Assembly (NCBI RefSeq): GCF_003852895.1
Contig: NZ_QUSW01000001.1
Location: forward strand, 124,001 to 188,000
Direction: 5' to 3'
Source of the DNA: Rhizobacter terrae
Lineage (GTDB): Bacteria; Pseudomonadota; Gammaproteobacteria; Burkholderiales; Burkholderiaceae_C
DNA: 64,000 nucleotides
Below are positions 27,717 through 38,662 of this stretch, one piece after another. The translations under genes and the position numbers were made by a program. The first letter of the stretch is position 1. Each line of letters begins with the position of its first letter. A model generated the notes under the pieces. It saw only the letters and a list, made by a program, of their open reading frames with translations. It searched no databases and was not told the origin of the DNA.

Positions 27717-28589
27717 TCATGCCCCTTGCCGCTTCGGCGCCAGGCCGCGCTGCGGGTCGTAGCCCACGCAAGCCACCGCGAAGAACACCAGCGTGCAGCC
27801 CAAGACCACCCACGGTGCCATCCCCGGATCCTTGCCATGGGCCGCAAATCGGATCCACTCGACGGCATGCGTGAACGGATTGAACTGCGCCGCCACCAGC
27901 AGCCACCGCGCATCAGCCTCCTGGAACTTCCACAACGGATAGAGCGCGGTGGACAGGAAGTACATCGGGAAGATGACGAAGTTCATCGCCCCGGCAAAGT
28001 TCTCCAGCTGGCGGATGCTCACCGACAGCATCAATCCCAGCGCGCCGAGCATCAGCGCCGTGCAAGCCATGGCGAGCAGGGCCATGGGCACATGCGGGCC
28101 CCACCACGGAAGATCGGTGCCGATCGCCACGGCCACCGCCACGAAGACCAGCGCCTGCGCCAGCGACAGCACCGCCGTGGCCACCAGCTTGGCCAGCAGC
28201 AGCCACGCCCGGGGCAGCGGCGCGGTGAGCAGCAGGCGCATCACCCCCAGCTCGCGGTCCACCACCATGGACAGCGAGGACTGCATGCCGTTGAACAACA
28301 GCACCATGCCCACCAGGCCCGGCGCGATGTAGACGTCATAGGGAACGTAGGTGTCGTACGGCTCGACGATGGCCACGCCGAACACGTTGCGGAATCCGGT
28401 GCTGAACACCACCAGCCACAGCAGCGGACGCACCAGCGCGGAGACGAGCCGCGTCCATTGGCGGGCGAACTTCAGCAGCTCGCGCGCGACCACGGCCTTC
28501 ATCGCCAGGAGCGCATGCACGGCAGGCGGATGCCGATCGCCATGCAGCGATCGCGCATCGACCGCGGATTTCAATGAGGTGTCTTGCAC
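27717..28589 (-). CDS. ABC-2 type transporter permease, PQQ-alcohol-dehydrogenase-associated (PedC-like)
   Basis: 290 aa with six predicted helices and the ABC-2 look: VARELLKFARQWTRLVSALVRPLLWLVVF, then ELGVMRLLLTAPLPR and the FPMYFLSTALYPL segment. Pseudomonas ped clusters have a permease of this type beside quinoprotein dehydrogenases. It is the last gene of the pqqABCDE-transporter run on this strand and works with the ATPase at 30720-31433. Its start overlaps the binding-protein gene by 19 bases. The solute moved is not known. Confidence 0.87.
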   Translation of the reverse strand: MQDTSLKSAVDARSLHGDRHPPAVHALLAMKAVVARELLKFARQWTRLVSALVRPLLWLVVFSTGFRNVFGVAIVEPYDTYVPYDVYIAPGLVGMVLLFNGMQSSLSMVVDRELGVMRLLLTAPLPRAWLLLAKLVATAVLSLAQALVFVAVAVAIGTDLPWWGPHVPMALLAMACTALMLGALGLMLSVSIRQLENFAGAMNFVIFPMYFLSTALYPLWKFQEADARWLLVAAQFNPFTHAVEWIRFAAHGKDPGMAPWVVLGCTLVFFAVACVGYDPQRGLAPKRQGA

Positions 28590-29731
28590 AGCCCCTCCGC
28601 CGCATCAGCACCCAGGGTGTCCAGCACGTTGGCGGGATGCATCACGCCCTCCGCCGGCGCCATGGCAATCACGCCTTGCCCATCGGTGAGCAACAGCGGC
28701 TGCCGAAGTTGCCGGTCCCACGCCCGGTAGGACACCCGCACGCCCTTGAACCCATCCAGCGCCTCGGCATTCAAGGCATCCACCGAGAGTGCGGACTGCG
28801 GCCTGGACAACGCCGCCTGCACCACCGTCTTCGCGGCCATCCATGCGGCCCAGTCGTTGTCGAGCATCGGCCGGTGCGCTGCACGCTCGAAGCGGTGGGC
28901 CAGCTGCGGCGCGCCGTAGCGCTCGAAGTACGGTGCCCAGGCCAGTGCGACGAGGCCGGCATCCCCCACCACCGGCCGGGGCAGCGACGCGCGGTAGGGC
29001 AGCGATCTCGCGAACTCGCCGTCGCTGTCGACCACCCACACCACGTCGTAGTCCACACCGGAGGTCAGCAGCAAGGCATTGCCGGCCTGGCGCTTGCGCG
29101 GATCGGTGGAGAGTTCGAAGGGGCGGACCGCAGCCAGCTTGAGCCCATGGCGTTGCGCCGACGACTGGACCACGGCCAGCCTCGCCTTGTCATCACCGCT
29201 GGGTCCGTGCAGCAGCAGGATGCGCATCCAGCGGCGCGATGCGAGGAACTGGGCCATCGCGTCGGCGCGCATGCGCTCGCTGGGCAGCACGTGGAACATG
29301 TTGGGCCCGCAGTGCTGCTGCCGCAGGGCATCGGCCGCCTCGCCGACGTTGAAGACCGGGAGCTGCGTGGCTTGCGCGAGCGCCAGCAACTCATCGGCAG
29401 GAAGGTCGGCGACGAGCGCCTGCGCACCGGCCTTCTGCAACCGCTTGGCCGCCTCTCGCGCTTCAGCAACGTTGGACGGCGTCTCGACAGCGAGCTTCCA
29501 TCCGAGGCCCGCCGCATCCAGCGAGAACTTCGATTCCTTGAGCGCGACCTCGACACCATCGCGGATGGGGCCGCCAGGGTGGCCCAGGTAGCCGGACGCG
29601 AGATGCTCCGGCGCGAGGCGAGGATCGTTGGCGCGCTCCACCACACCCAGCGTCAAGGTACCAGCCTGTACCGCGCCGGCGAGCAGCAGGCCCGCGATGC
29701 ACAGCCACGAACGAGCGATCCGATCAATCAT
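28571..29731 (-). CDS. Periplasmic binding protein of the PQQ-associated ABC system
   Basis: 386 aa, signal peptide about 1-23 (LLLAGAVQA). Two-lobed periplasmic binding fold of the branched-chain amino acid/amide type, with GPIRDGVEVALKE and VAEAREAAKRLQKAGAQALVADLP. Proteins of this kind are found with quinoprotein dehydrogenase systems and are catalogued as PQQ-ABC-type binding proteins. An ABC-2 permease with a binding protein is an unusual pairing, so the protein may sense or load rather than feed import. Overlaps the propeller gene upstream by 8 bases. Confidence 0.82.
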   Translation of the reverse strand: MIDRIARSWLCIAGLLLAGAVQAGTLTLGVVERANDPRLAPEHLASGYLGHPGGPIRDGVEVALKESKFSLDAAGLGWKLAVETPSNVAEAREAAKRLQKAGAQALVADLPADELLALAQATQLPVFNVGEAADALRQQHCGPNMFHVLPSERMRADAMAQFLASRRWMRILLLHGPSGDDKARLAVVQSSAQRHGLKLAAVRPFELSTDPRKRQAGNALLLTSGVDYDVVWVVDSDGEFARSLPYRASLPRPVVGDAGLVALAWAPYFERYGAPQLAHRFERAAHRPMLDNDWAAWMAAKTVVQAALSRPQSALSVDALNAEALDGFKGVRVSYRAWDRQLRQPLLLTDGQGVIAMAPAEGVMHPANVLDTLGADAAEGLCKTPH

Positions 29732-30698
29732 CGACCATCACCGTGTGCGGCACCCGGCCCACCGGAATCGTCTTCAGCGCTCGGCCCTGCACGGCATCGA
29801 TCACCGTCAGGTCGTCCGACAGTCCGTTGGCCACGTACACCCGCGAGCCGTCGCGGTTCAGGCCCACGCCCCATGCCCGCTTGCCCACGAGCACGGTGCG
29901 CGTGACCTGGCGGCTGGCCACGTCGACGACCGCCAGGTGATTCGCGCGGCCCAGCGCCACGTAGGCCGTCCTGCCGTCGGGCGACATGGCCAGGCCGACG
30001 GGCGTGATGTCATCGGGGCGCATGCCTGCGATGCGGAAGTCGATGGTCGCCGCCACCGCGAGATCGCGCGTGGAGATGATGCTCACGCTGCTGCCCATCT
30101 CGTTGGTCACCCACAGCTCGCCGCCGTCCGCGCTCAGTGCAAAGCGGCGCGGCCGCCGGCCCACGGGAATGTTCTTCACGATGCGCCCGCTGGCCGCATC
30201 CACCACGTGCACGAGGTTGGCCACTTCCGAGGTCACGAACACCGTCCGCCCATCGCGAGACAGCTTCACGCCTTCGGGTTCCTGGCCCAGCTCCACGCTG
30301 CGCAACAACTTGCCGCTGGCCGTGTCGATCATCAGCAGCGCGCCGGCCTCCTCGCTGGAGACGTAGACGGTGCGGCCGTCGGCGGAAAGGTCGAAGAGTT
30401 CCGGATCGTCACCCAGCGGCACCTGGCCGACCGACTTGCGCGTGGCCAGGTCCACGATGTCCGCCCGGTTCGAGTCGCTGCATGCCACCAGGAGCCGCGC
30501 GCGGTCGGGCAGGCGCTGGATGTGGCGAGGCCGCTTGCAGGTGGGAATGCTGCCCACCACGGCAAGCGACTGCGGGTCGATGATGGCGATCGCATGGTCC
30601 TTCTCGCTGGAGACGTAGACTAGGCCGGTGGCAGCCTGCGCGGTGGCATTGCACGACGCAAGGATGAAGAGTGTCCATCGGGCGATGGCGATGCGCAT
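29724..30698 (-). CDS. Beta-propeller protein with YVTN-type repeats, PQQ-associated
   Basis: 324 aa, signal peptide about 1-22. About seven repeats of a 40-residue unit: GLVYVSSEKDHAIAIID, GRTVYVSSEEAGALLMID, GRTVFVTSEVANLVHVVD, GELWVTNEMGSSVSIIS, GRTAYVALGRANHLAVVD, SRVYVANGLSDDLTVID. Propellers with this repeat co-occur with PQQ-dependent alcohol catabolism genes; their job is not established, and they may be scaffolds or receptors in the periplasm. No redox motif. Sits between the ATPase gene and the binding-protein gene in one transcript. Confidence 0.85.
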   Translation of the reverse strand: MRIAIARWTLFILASCNATAQAATGLVYVSSEKDHAIAIIDPQSLAVVGSIPTCKRPRHIQRLPDRARLLVACSDSNRADIVDLATRKSVGQVPLGDDPELFDLSADGRTVYVSSEEAGALLMIDTASGKLLRSVELGQEPEGVKLSRDGRTVFVTSEVANLVHVVDAASGRIVKNIPVGRRPRRFALSADGGELWVTNEMGSSVSIISTRDLAVAATIDFRIAGMRPDDITPVGLAMSPDGRTAYVALGRANHLAVVDVASRQVTRTVLVGKRAWGVGLNRDGSRVYVANGLSDDLTVIDAVQGRALKTIPVGRVPHTVMVDD

Positions 30699-30719
30699 GG
30701 AAGTCCCCCGCTTGTTTGA

Positions 30720-31433
30720 TCAGGCCGTGGCGCGCAGGAAGGCCTGCTCCAGCGATCCGCCGCCCAGGCGCTGCGCCACTTCCGCAGGCGCGCCATCGGC
30801 CAGCACGCGGCCGCGGTGCAGCACCATCACCCGGTCGGCCGCCTCGGCTTCGTCCACCAGGTGCGTGGCCCACAGCACCGACGCACCGCGCCGCGTCACG
30901 CTGCCGTTCATTTCGGCCAGCAGGTCGCGGCGCGACTGCGGATCCAGCCCGGCCGTCGCCTCGTCCATCAGCAGCAAGCCAGGCTCATGCAGGCCGGCAC
31001 GGATGAGCTCGACCTTGCGGCGCTGCCCGCCGGACAGTTCACGCACCGGCCGGTGCATGCGGTCTGCCAGGCCGAAGCGCTCGCAGCCCTCGGCCATGCG
31101 CTGCCGCGCGGGGCGCGAGCGCAGGCCGTGCAGGTCCGCATGAAGTTGAAGGTTGCGTGCCAGGCTCAGGTCCAGGTCCAGCGAGGGCTGCTGGAACACC
31201 ACGCCGATGCGCGCGAGGGCGCGTGCAGCATGACGCCGCAGGTCGATGCCATCGACCTGCACCTCGCCCGCGTCGGAGGCGAAAAGCCCCGTGAGCACCT
31301 GGAACAGCGTGGACTTGCCCGCGCCGTTGGGCCCCAGCAGTGCCACGAAGCGGCCGCGAGGGATGTCCAGGTCGATGCCGTCCAGCGCCGTCCGCGCACC
31401 ATAGCGCTTGACGAGTCCACGCACGCTCAGCAT
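30720..31433 (-). CDS. ABC transporter ATP-binding protein, PQQ-associated
   Basis: 237 aa. Walker A GPNGAGKST, Q-loop VFQQPSLD, signature LSGGQRRK, Walker B LLLMDEATAGLD, H-loop WATHLVDEAE. Of the ABC-2 exporter/drug-resistance ATPase type, matching the permease at 27717-28589. The ATG (LSVRGLVKRYG start) overlaps the last codons of pqqE by 7 bases, so it is read in the same transcript as the cofactor genes. Confidence 0.9.
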   Translation of the reverse strand: MLSVRGLVKRYGARTALDGIDLDIPRGRFVALLGPNGAGKSTLFQVLTGLFASDAGEVQVDGIDLRRHAARALARIGVVFQQPSLDLDLSLARNLQLHADLHGLRSRPARQRMAEGCERFGLADRMHRPVRELSGGQRRKVELIRAGLHEPGLLLMDEATAGLDPQSRRDLLAEMNGSVTRRGASVLWATHLVDEAEAADRVMVLHRGRVLADGAPAEVAQRLGGGSLEQAFLRATA

Positions 31434-32599
31434 GCGGCCTCCGGCTCGCTCGACAGCGCCAGCGAGTTCGCATCGCCGCGGTACACCAGCCCGGCCTGGC
31501 GCGCCGCGTTGGGCACGAAGCGCAGCGGTTGCTCCGAGGCCGCCCGGGCCTGCGGCGCCCGCTCCAGCATGGCATCGACCGCACCGCGGTGCGGGCTCTT
31601 GCGGCATGCCGGATCGGTGGCCGCGGCCGAGCCGGTGAAGAGGTAGGCCTGGCAGCGGCAGCCGCCGAAGTCATGCCCCTTGTCATCGCAGGAGCGGCAG
31701 GTGTCACTCATCCATGCATCGCCGCGGTAGGCGTTGAAGGCGCGGCTGTCATGCCAGATCTCGCGCAGGCTGAAGTCCCTCACGGAGGGCGCATCCAGCC
31801 CCGGCAGCATGCGTGCGCTGTGGCAGGGCAAGGCCACGCCATCGGGCGCCACCAGCATGAACACCGCGCCCCAGCCGTTCATGCAGGCCTTGGGCCTGGC
31901 CTCCACCACGTCGGGAGACACCCACAGGATCTTCATGCGGCCGTCCAGCCGCGCGCGGTGCCGGTTCACCTCCTCCTCGGCCTGAATCAGCTCGTGGGCG
32001 GTGGGCATCAGCGCTTCACGGTTGACCCAGGCCCAGCCGTAGTACTGCGTGTTGGCCAGCTCCAGGTACTGCGCATCCATGGCCTCGGCCATCTCGATGA
32101 TGCGGCCCACGTGCGGCAGGTTGTGCCGGTGCATCACGCAGTTGAGCACCATCGGAAAGCCTTGCGCCTTGATGATGGATGCGACACGCGACTTCAGCTC
32201 GAAGGTCCGTGTGCACGAGAGGAAGTCGTTGAGCTCGCGCGTCGAATCCTGGAACGAGAGCTGCACGTGGTCCAGCCCGGCCTGCTTGAGCGCCTTGGCG
32301 CGCGCCTCGGTCAGCCCGATGCCCGAGGTGATGAGGTTGACGTAGAAGCCCAGGCGGTGCGCATGCTCGACGATGACCTCCAGGTCGTCGCGCAGCAGCG
32401 GCTCGCCACCGGACAGGCCCAGTTGCACCGCACCCATCGCCCGCGCCTGCGCCAGCACGTCCAGCCACTGGCCGGTGTCCAGCTCGGCATCGTGGCGCGC
32501 GTAGTCCACCGGGTTGGAGCAGAACACGCAATGCAGCGGGCAGCGGTAGGTGAGTTCAGCCAGCAGCCACAGCGGCGGCCCCGGACGCGGCGCAGCCAT
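31427..32599 (-). CDS. pqqE: PqqA peptide cyclase (radical SAM)
   Basis: 390 aa. Radical SAM cluster motif CPLHCVFC (the CxxxCxxC ligands) close to the start in LLAELTYRC, then GGEP for SAM binding, and a C-terminal SPASM region with Cys in the CRSCDDKGHDFGGCRC segment for the auxiliary clusters. It forms the carbon-carbon link between the conserved Glu and Tyr of PqqA, the first step of PQQ synthesis, with PqqD as chaperone. The start was put at MAAPRPGPPLW, one base after the pqqD stop; in-frame ATGs 6 and 10 codons earlier inside pqqD are possible. The C-terminal tail of about 40 residues is longer than usual. Confidence 0.95.
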   Translation of the reverse strand: MAAPRPGPPLWLLAELTYRCPLHCVFCSNPVDYARHDAELDTGQWLDVLAQARAMGAVQLGLSGGEPLLRDDLEVIVEHAHRLGFYVNLITSGIGLTEARAKALKQAGLDHVQLSFQDSTRELNDFLSCTRTFELKSRVASIIKAQGFPMVLNCVMHRHNLPHVGRIIEMAEAMDAQYLELANTQYYGWAWVNREALMPTAHELIQAEEEVNRHRARLDGRMKILWVSPDVVEARPKACMNGWGAVFMLVAPDGVALPCHSARMLPGLDAPSVRDFSLREIWHDSRAFNAYRGDAWMSDTCRSCDDKGHDFGGCRCQAYLFTGSAAATDPACRKSPHRGAVDAMLERAPQARAASEQPLRFVPNAARQAGLVYRGDANSLALSSEPEAAC

Positions 32600-32600
32600 G

Positions 32601-32867
32601 TCAGGCGACCCAGCCATGCTGCCGCGCATCGGCGATGAAGCCGCGCACGTCGTCTTCGAGCTCGGCGCCGGGAAACTCGCGCTGCAAGGCCTCGATGATC
32701 TGCCCCACGCTGGCCGATCCGTCGCAGCGTCGCAGCACCACCGCGGCCGTGTCGCTGAGCCGGACCATGCCCTCGGGGTACAGCAGCACCCAGGCCTCCT
32801 GCGCCGGCTCGAACTGCAGGCGGAACATGGGCGACAAGGCCGGGTGGAAGTCGGTGACGACGCTCAT
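32601..32867 (-). CDS. pqqD: PqqA-binding chaperone PqqD
   Basis: 88 aa, the standard size. Winged-helix-like peptide-binding fold with [30 protein letters not shown] near the start and the [16 protein letters not shown] region at the end. It presents PqqA to PqqE. The ATG overlaps the pqqC stop (ATGA); the frame is open upstream but that part is pqqC. Confidence 0.95.
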   Translation of the reverse strand: MSVVTDFHPALSPMFRLQFEPAQEAWVLLYPEGMVRLSDTAAVVLRRCDGSASVGQIIEALQREFPGAELEDDVRGFIADARQHGWVA

Positions 32868-33625
32868 GGCCGTTCCTGCTCTGGCAGGTCGTCCGGATAC
32901 GCCCGCTCGATCGCATCGAGCATCGCCCACAGCACGTCCAGCTTGAACTGCAGGATCTCCAGCGCCCGCATCTGGCGGCGCCGCGTGCTGCACCACTCGT
33001 GCGCGATGCGCAGGCCGTGGTCCACGTCGCGCGTGGCCAGTGGGATGCGCTGGCGGAAGTAACCCAGCCCCTGCGCGTCGATCCACGGATAGTGGCTGGG
33101 CCAGCCGGCCAGCCGGTCCGCATGGATACGCGGCGCGAAGAGCTCGGTGAGCGAGGAGATGGCTGCCTCTTGCCAGGGCGCCTCGCGCGCGAAGTTCACG
33201 TAGGCGTTGCAGGCAAAGCGCACACCGGGCGCCACGTGCTTGTGCGACCACAGGTCCTGCACGCGCAACCCGCAGGCTTGCCCCAGCTTGAGCCAGGCTT
33301 CGATGCCCCCCGCCTCGGCACCTTCGTGGGAGCCCCGGCCATCGTGGTCGAGGATGCGCGCGATCCACTCGCGCCGCACCTCGCGGTCCGGGCAGTTGGA
33401 GAGGATGGCCGCATCCTTCACCGGAATGCAGGCCTGGTAGTAGAAGCGGTTGGCCACCCAGCCGCGCACCTGGAAGGGCTGGAGCTCGCCCGCATTCAAG
33501 CGCAGGTTGAACGGATGGTGGATGTGGTAGCGCGACTCCTTCGCCCGCAGCTTCGCGTCGAATTCCTCGCGGGACCAGGGTGCGAGCGTGTCCGCCTCGC
33601 TCGAGGTGTCGATGGTCAGGTTCAC
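32864..33625 (-). CDS. pqqC: Pyrroloquinoline-quinone synthase
   Basis: 253 aa, standard length. All-helical oxidase fold with YHIHHPF near residue 33, NRFYYQ, LDHDG, and [18 protein letters not shown] holding active-site His and Arg residues. It catalyses the final ring closure and oxidation to PQQ using oxygen, without metal. Overlaps pqqB by 4 bases. Confidence 0.97.
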   Translation of the reverse strand: MNLTIDTSSEADTLAPWSREEFDAKLRAKESRYHIHHPFNLRLNAGELQPFQVRGWVANRFYYQACIPVKDAAILSNCPDREVRREWIARILDHDGRGSHEGAEAGGIEAWLKLGQACGLRVQDLWSHKHVAPGVRFACNAYVNFAREAPWQEAAISSLTELFAPRIHADRLAGWPSHYPWIDAQGLGYFRQRIPLATRDVDHGLRIAHEWCSTRRRQMRALEILQFKLDVLWAMLDAIERAYPDDLPEQERP

Positions 33626-34554
33626 AGTTCGATCTCCATGCCGTCGTGCGCCACCTCGATGCCGTGCCGCGCGAGCTCATGCCGCTGCGCGCTGTCTTCA
33701 TCGAGGATGGGGTTGCTGTTGTTGATGTGGATGAGCACCTTGCGCTGCGCCTGCACCTCGCGCAGCGCGGCGATCATTCCGCCGTCGCCGCTTTGCGGCA
33801 GGTGGCCCATCTCGGCCGCGAGCTTGGCGCCGAGGCCGGCTGCGGGCATCTCGTCTTCGCGCCAGAAGGTGCCGTCCACGAGCACGCAGCTCGCGCCGGA
33901 CATCCACTCGCGTTCGGCATCACCCACCTCCGCCAGGCCGGGGGCGTAGAACAGCCGCTCGCCGGTGGCCGCGTCCTCCACCAGCACAGCGATGTTGGAG
34001 CCCACCACCGGGTCGCGCCGCGCCGGTGAATAGGGCGGCGCCTTGCCGTTGATCGCCACCGCACGAAAGCGCAGCGTGGGGCAGTCGGGAATCTCGAACA
34101 TCGCTTCGCCGGACTCGCCCGCCACCGGCACCACATGCCAATGCACGCCGCAGTAGTGCTCCAGCACCGGCAGGATGGGCAGCCCCGTCGTCAGGTCCTC
34201 GAACACGCTGGGCGTGCAGTACAACGACAGCGGCGGCCCTTCGCGCAGGCTGAGCAGGCCGGTGACGTGGTCGATCTGCGCGTCCATCAGCACCACCGCC
34301 CGGATGGGGCTGTGCCGCCGTGCGCCATCGTGCGGGCGCGGATGCAGCGCCGGCGTCTGCCGCAGTTGATGGCCGAGGTCGGGCGAGGCGTTGAACAGCA
34401 CCCAGTCGCGTCCGTTGCCGGAAACCGCGATGGAACTCTGCGTGCGCGTACTGCCGCGCAGGCTGCCTCGCCGAAGGCCGCCACACTGCGCGCAGTCGCA
34501 GTTCCACTGGGGGAAGCCGCCGCCGGCGCCTGATCCGAGAACGATGATCTTCAT
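33622..34554 (-). CDS. pqqB: PqqB, metallo-beta-lactamase fold protein of PQQ synthesis
   Basis: 310 aa. Starts [19 protein letters not shown]; zinc/iron-site residues in [17 protein letters not shown] and near the end [13 protein letters not shown]. It is now thought to hydroxylate the tyrosine part of the PqqA crosslink. A Cys cluster near the N-terminus (NCDCAQC) is a family feature. Follows pqqA by 54 bases. Confidence 0.96.
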   Translation of the reverse strand: MKIIVLGSGAGGGFPQWNCDCAQCGGLRRGSLRGSTRTQSSIAVSGNGRDWVLFNASPDLGHQLRQTPALHPRPHDGARRHSPIRAVVLMDAQIDHVTGLLSLREGPPLSLYCTPSVFEDLTTGLPILPVLEHYCGVHWHVVPVAGESGEAMFEIPDCPTLRFRAVAINGKAPPYSPARRDPVVGSNIAVLVEDAATGERLFYAPGLAEVGDAEREWMSGASCVLVDGTFWREDEMPAAGLGAKLAAEMGHLPQSGDGGMIAALREVQAQRKVLIHINNSNPILDEDSAQRHELARHGIEVAHDGMEIEL

Positions 34555-34608
34555 GGTGTGCGGGCAGGCCGTGCCGCGGCGCCAACGCCAGGCACGGCCT
34601 TCATGCCT

Positions 34609-34683
34609 TCAGCGCGCCGAGATGTACAGCGTGATCTCGAAGCCGAAGCGGAAGTCCTGGTAGCTCGGTTTGGTCCAGTTCAT
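34609..34683 (-). CDS. pqqA: PQQ precursor peptide PqqA
   Basis: 24 aa: MNWTKPSYQDFRFGFEITLYISAR in outline, with the Glu and Tyr to be crosslinked in FEITLY, spaced by three residues as in all PqqA peptides. The ribosome site GGAGAGAG sits just before the ATG. It is far below usual gene-finder cut-offs. It lies first in the pqqABCDE run and is transcribed from the sigma-54 promoter 80 bases upstream. Confidence 0.95.
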   Translation of the reverse strand: MNWTKPSYQDFRFGFEITLYISAR

Positions 34684-34762
34684 TGCTCTCTCCACGATTG
34701 AGTTGAGGGGAATACCGACAGGCTTCGGCGGGGGCGCCGCCACCTGGCGATGCCCTGTTTCA

Positions 34763-34777
34763 GCAAGTCATGTGCCG
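34763..34777 (-). promoter_or_regulatory. Sigma-54 (-24/-12) promoter of pqqA
   Basis: Read on the minus strand: CGGCAC, ATGAC, TTGC. The invariant GG and GC are ten bases apart, and only the first T of TGGCAC differs. 80 bases before the pqqA ATG. Confidence 0.72.
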
Positions 34778-34866
34778 ATGCCGGCCAAGGCCGTGTTCCC
34801 TCGTTCTTTCTCGTGGAAACCCCTCGATTCACGGACTCGCGCAGGCAAGGCTTTCCCACACAGCGG

Positions 34867-34884
34867 TCCACGCGGGAGCGTGGA
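34867..34884. promoter_or_regulatory. Inverted repeat TCCACGC-GGGA-GCGTGGA upstream of pqqA
   Basis: Perfect 7-bp arms with a 4-base centre, about 90-110 bases before the pqqA -24 element. Position suits an upstream activator site, but it could also be a hairpin in the 3' region of the activator gene. Confidence 0.4.
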
Positions 34885-34922
34885 TTGCCGGTTGATCCGT
34901 TGGACTGTCTCGGGCTGGAGCA

Positions 34923-34943
34923 TGTCCCGCATCACGCGGGACA
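34923..34943. terminator. Hairpin just after the sigma-54 activator stop codon
   Basis: TGTCCCGC-ATCAC-GCGGGACA, perfect 8-bp arms, 5 bases past the stop of the minus-strand activator gene. There is no T tract, so either a weak terminator or a protein-binding palindrome in the activator-pqqA gap. Confidence 0.45.
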
Positions 34944-34947
34944 GCGC

Positions 34948-37029
<2,082 letters not shown>

Positions 37030-37248
37030 GCTGTCTCCGGTCCACTGTGCAGGACGGTCATGGCGAGACTCGCCGTCCTTGAAACCCATGCTATGCGCAA
37101 AGCTGTGACAGTGCCAGGGGTGTTCTCGAAAGCACCGATCAACTGGCGCAGCCCGAGTCACGCAATTGCTCCACTTTGCAACACGGCCCTCGGCCAGGTC
37201 CTAGGGTCAACGCCGAAGAACGAGGCCTGGCGACCTGCATGCATCTTC
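37030..37248. other. Gap between the activator gene and the cytochrome promoter
   Basis: About 220 bases, holding the divergent promoter region. An imperfect palindrome GGTGTTCTCGAAAGCACC (37119-37136, 7 of 9 positions paired) lies about 120 bases before the cytochrome -24 element. No gene seen. Confidence 0.4.
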
Positions 37249-37264
37249 TGGCACATGCCTTGCG
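37249..37264 (+). promoter_or_regulatory. Sigma-54 (-24/-12) promoter of the cytochrome c unit
   Basis: TGGCAC, ATGCC, TTGCG: full consensus with correct spacing, 42 bases before the cytochrome ATG. Confidence 0.87.
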
Positions 37265-37305
37265 CAGAGCTGTCGGAGCGATCGGCTTGACACAGGAGAC
37301 ACCTC

Positions 37306-37794
37306 ATGCAACTTCATCACCGCGCGTTGGTTCGCGCTTCATTCGTCCTCGGCGCCTTGGCTGTCAGCCTCATGTCAGCGCAGAGGGTCGGCGCACACGG
37401 CGACGTGACGCCGCAGGCCGTGGACACCAAGGACCTGCCCACGCTGGGCGCCCCGTGGCGCAACGAGAACCCGTTCCGCCGCAACGACAAGGCCATCCGC
37501 GTCGGCACCTCGGCCTACAACCAGAACTGCGCGCGCTGCCATGGGCTGGAGGCAGTGTCCGGCGGCATCGCGCCGGACCTGCGCAAGCTTGACAACGAGT
37601 GCGCTACGCAGAAGGACGAGAAGAAGAAAGTGATGTGCGTCAAGGAGATCGACGACTACTTCGTGAAGACGGTCCGCACGGGCCGCTCGCGCAACGGCGC
37701 GGTCTACATGCCGCCTTTCGAGGGCACCTTGAACCAGGAGGCGATGTGGGCCATCAAGAGCTACCTGGAGACGCGCCGTGAACGGCCGTTCTGA
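37306..37794 (+). CDS. exaB: Cytochrome c550-type electron acceptor of the quinoprotein dehydrogenase
   Basis: 162 aa, signal peptide about 1-30 (ends VGAHG). One haem site CARCH in NQNCARCHGLEAVSGG, with the distal Met likely in VYMPPFEG. Two further Cys (NECATQ and VMCVKE) may form a disulfide. The layout matches the ExaB/PedF cytochromes that take electrons from quinoprotein ethanol dehydrogenases in the periplasm. First gene after a sigma-54 promoter; CAGGAGACACCTC gives the ATG. Overlaps the next gene by 17 bases. Confidence 0.9.
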   Translation: MQLHHRALVRASFVLGALAVSLMSAQRVGAHGDVTPQAVDTKDLPTLGAPWRNENPFRRNDKAIRVGTSAYNQNCARCHGLEAVSGGIAPDLRKLDNECATQKDEKKKVMCVKEIDDYFVKTVRTGRSRNGAVYMPPFEGTLNQEAMWAIKSYLETRRERPF

Positions 37795-38626
37795 GGGGCG
37801 GGTGTCGCGACGGCAGGTGCTGGCTGCGGCCCTGGCGGCCGTGGCTTCGCCGCCGCTGCATGCGCAAGGCGGCAGCGCGCTGGACCGCATCCGCCAGCGC
37901 GGCAGCCTGATCGTGGGCGTGTACCACGACATGCCGCCCTTCCACGTGAACGGCGAAGGCATCGACGTGGACATCGCCGCCCAGCTCGCGCAGGCGCTGG
38001 GCGTGCGGCTCACGCTGCTGCCCTTTCACGGCGACGAGAACATGAACGACGACCTGCGCAACATGGTGTGGAAGGGCCACTACCTCGGCTGGGGTCCTGC
38101 GGACGTGCTGCTGCATGTGCCGGTGGACCGGCCGCTGATGGATGCCAATCCGCGGGTGCAGATCTTCGCGCCCTACTACCGCGAACGCGTCGCGATTGCA
38201 TGGTCCAGGGAAGCCCTGGGGCGCCTTGAACGCATGGATCTGCTGCGCGGAAAGCCGGTGGCCGTCGCCGGGCAGACCTTGCCGGGCTGGCTGATGATCG
38301 GCGCCGAAGGCGGCGTGCTGCGCGAGAGCCTGCGGACCCAGTTCAGTGACGGCGCAGCAGCGGCCCGCGCGCTGGCTAGCGGCGAAGTGCTGGCCGCAGC
38401 GGGGCTGGCCTCGGAACTGGAGTCGGTGCTGGCAGCGGATGCGCGCTTCGGCATCGGACCGCTGCCCATGCCCCTGGGCAACCGGTCGGGCTGGGCAATC
38501 GGATGTGCGGTCAAGAAGGAGTCGACCGATCTGGCACAGGCACTGCAGGCCGCCATGGGCGAGCTGACGGCTTCAGCCCGGATCAACAGCCTGTTCGCCT
38601 CGCACCGCGTGCATTGGGTGGCGTGA
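37778..38626 (+). CDS. Periplasmic solute-binding protein, MxaJ/XoxJ-like
   Basis: 282 aa, GTG start inside the cytochrome gene. N-terminal twin-arginine-like signal SRRQVLAAALAAVA. Family 3 solute-binding fold: LDRIRQRGSLIVGVYHDMPPFHVNGEGIDVDIAAQLAQALGV, the usual first-lobe sequence. Such proteins directly follow the cytochrome gene in mxa, xox and ped loci, where MxaJ/XoxJ is thought to assist assembly or metal loading of the dehydrogenase rather than solute import. No permease is nearby, which fits that role. Confidence 0.82.
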   Translation: MNGRSEGRVSRRQVLAAALAAVASPPLHAQGGSALDRIRQRGSLIVGVYHDMPPFHVNGEGIDVDIAAQLAQALGVRLTLLPFHGDENMNDDLRNMVWKGHYLGWGPADVLLHVPVDRPLMDANPRVQIFAPYYRERVAIAWSREALGRLERMDLLRGKPVAVAGQTLPGWLMIGAEGGVLRESLRTQFSDGAAAARALASGEVLAAAGLASELESVLAADARFGIGPLPMPLGNRSGWAIGCAVKKESTDLAQALQAAMGELTASARINSLFASHRVHWVA

Positions 38627-38634
38627 TCAGACCT

Positions 38635-38662
38635 GGGCGGGGCCGCACTCAGCGCCCCGCCC
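38635..38662. terminator. GC-rich hairpin between convergent genes
   Basis: GGGCGGGGC, 10-base loop, GCCCCGCCC: perfect 9-bp stem just after the binding-protein gene. The DUF779 stop codon lies in its loop. No T tract. Confidence 0.5.
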
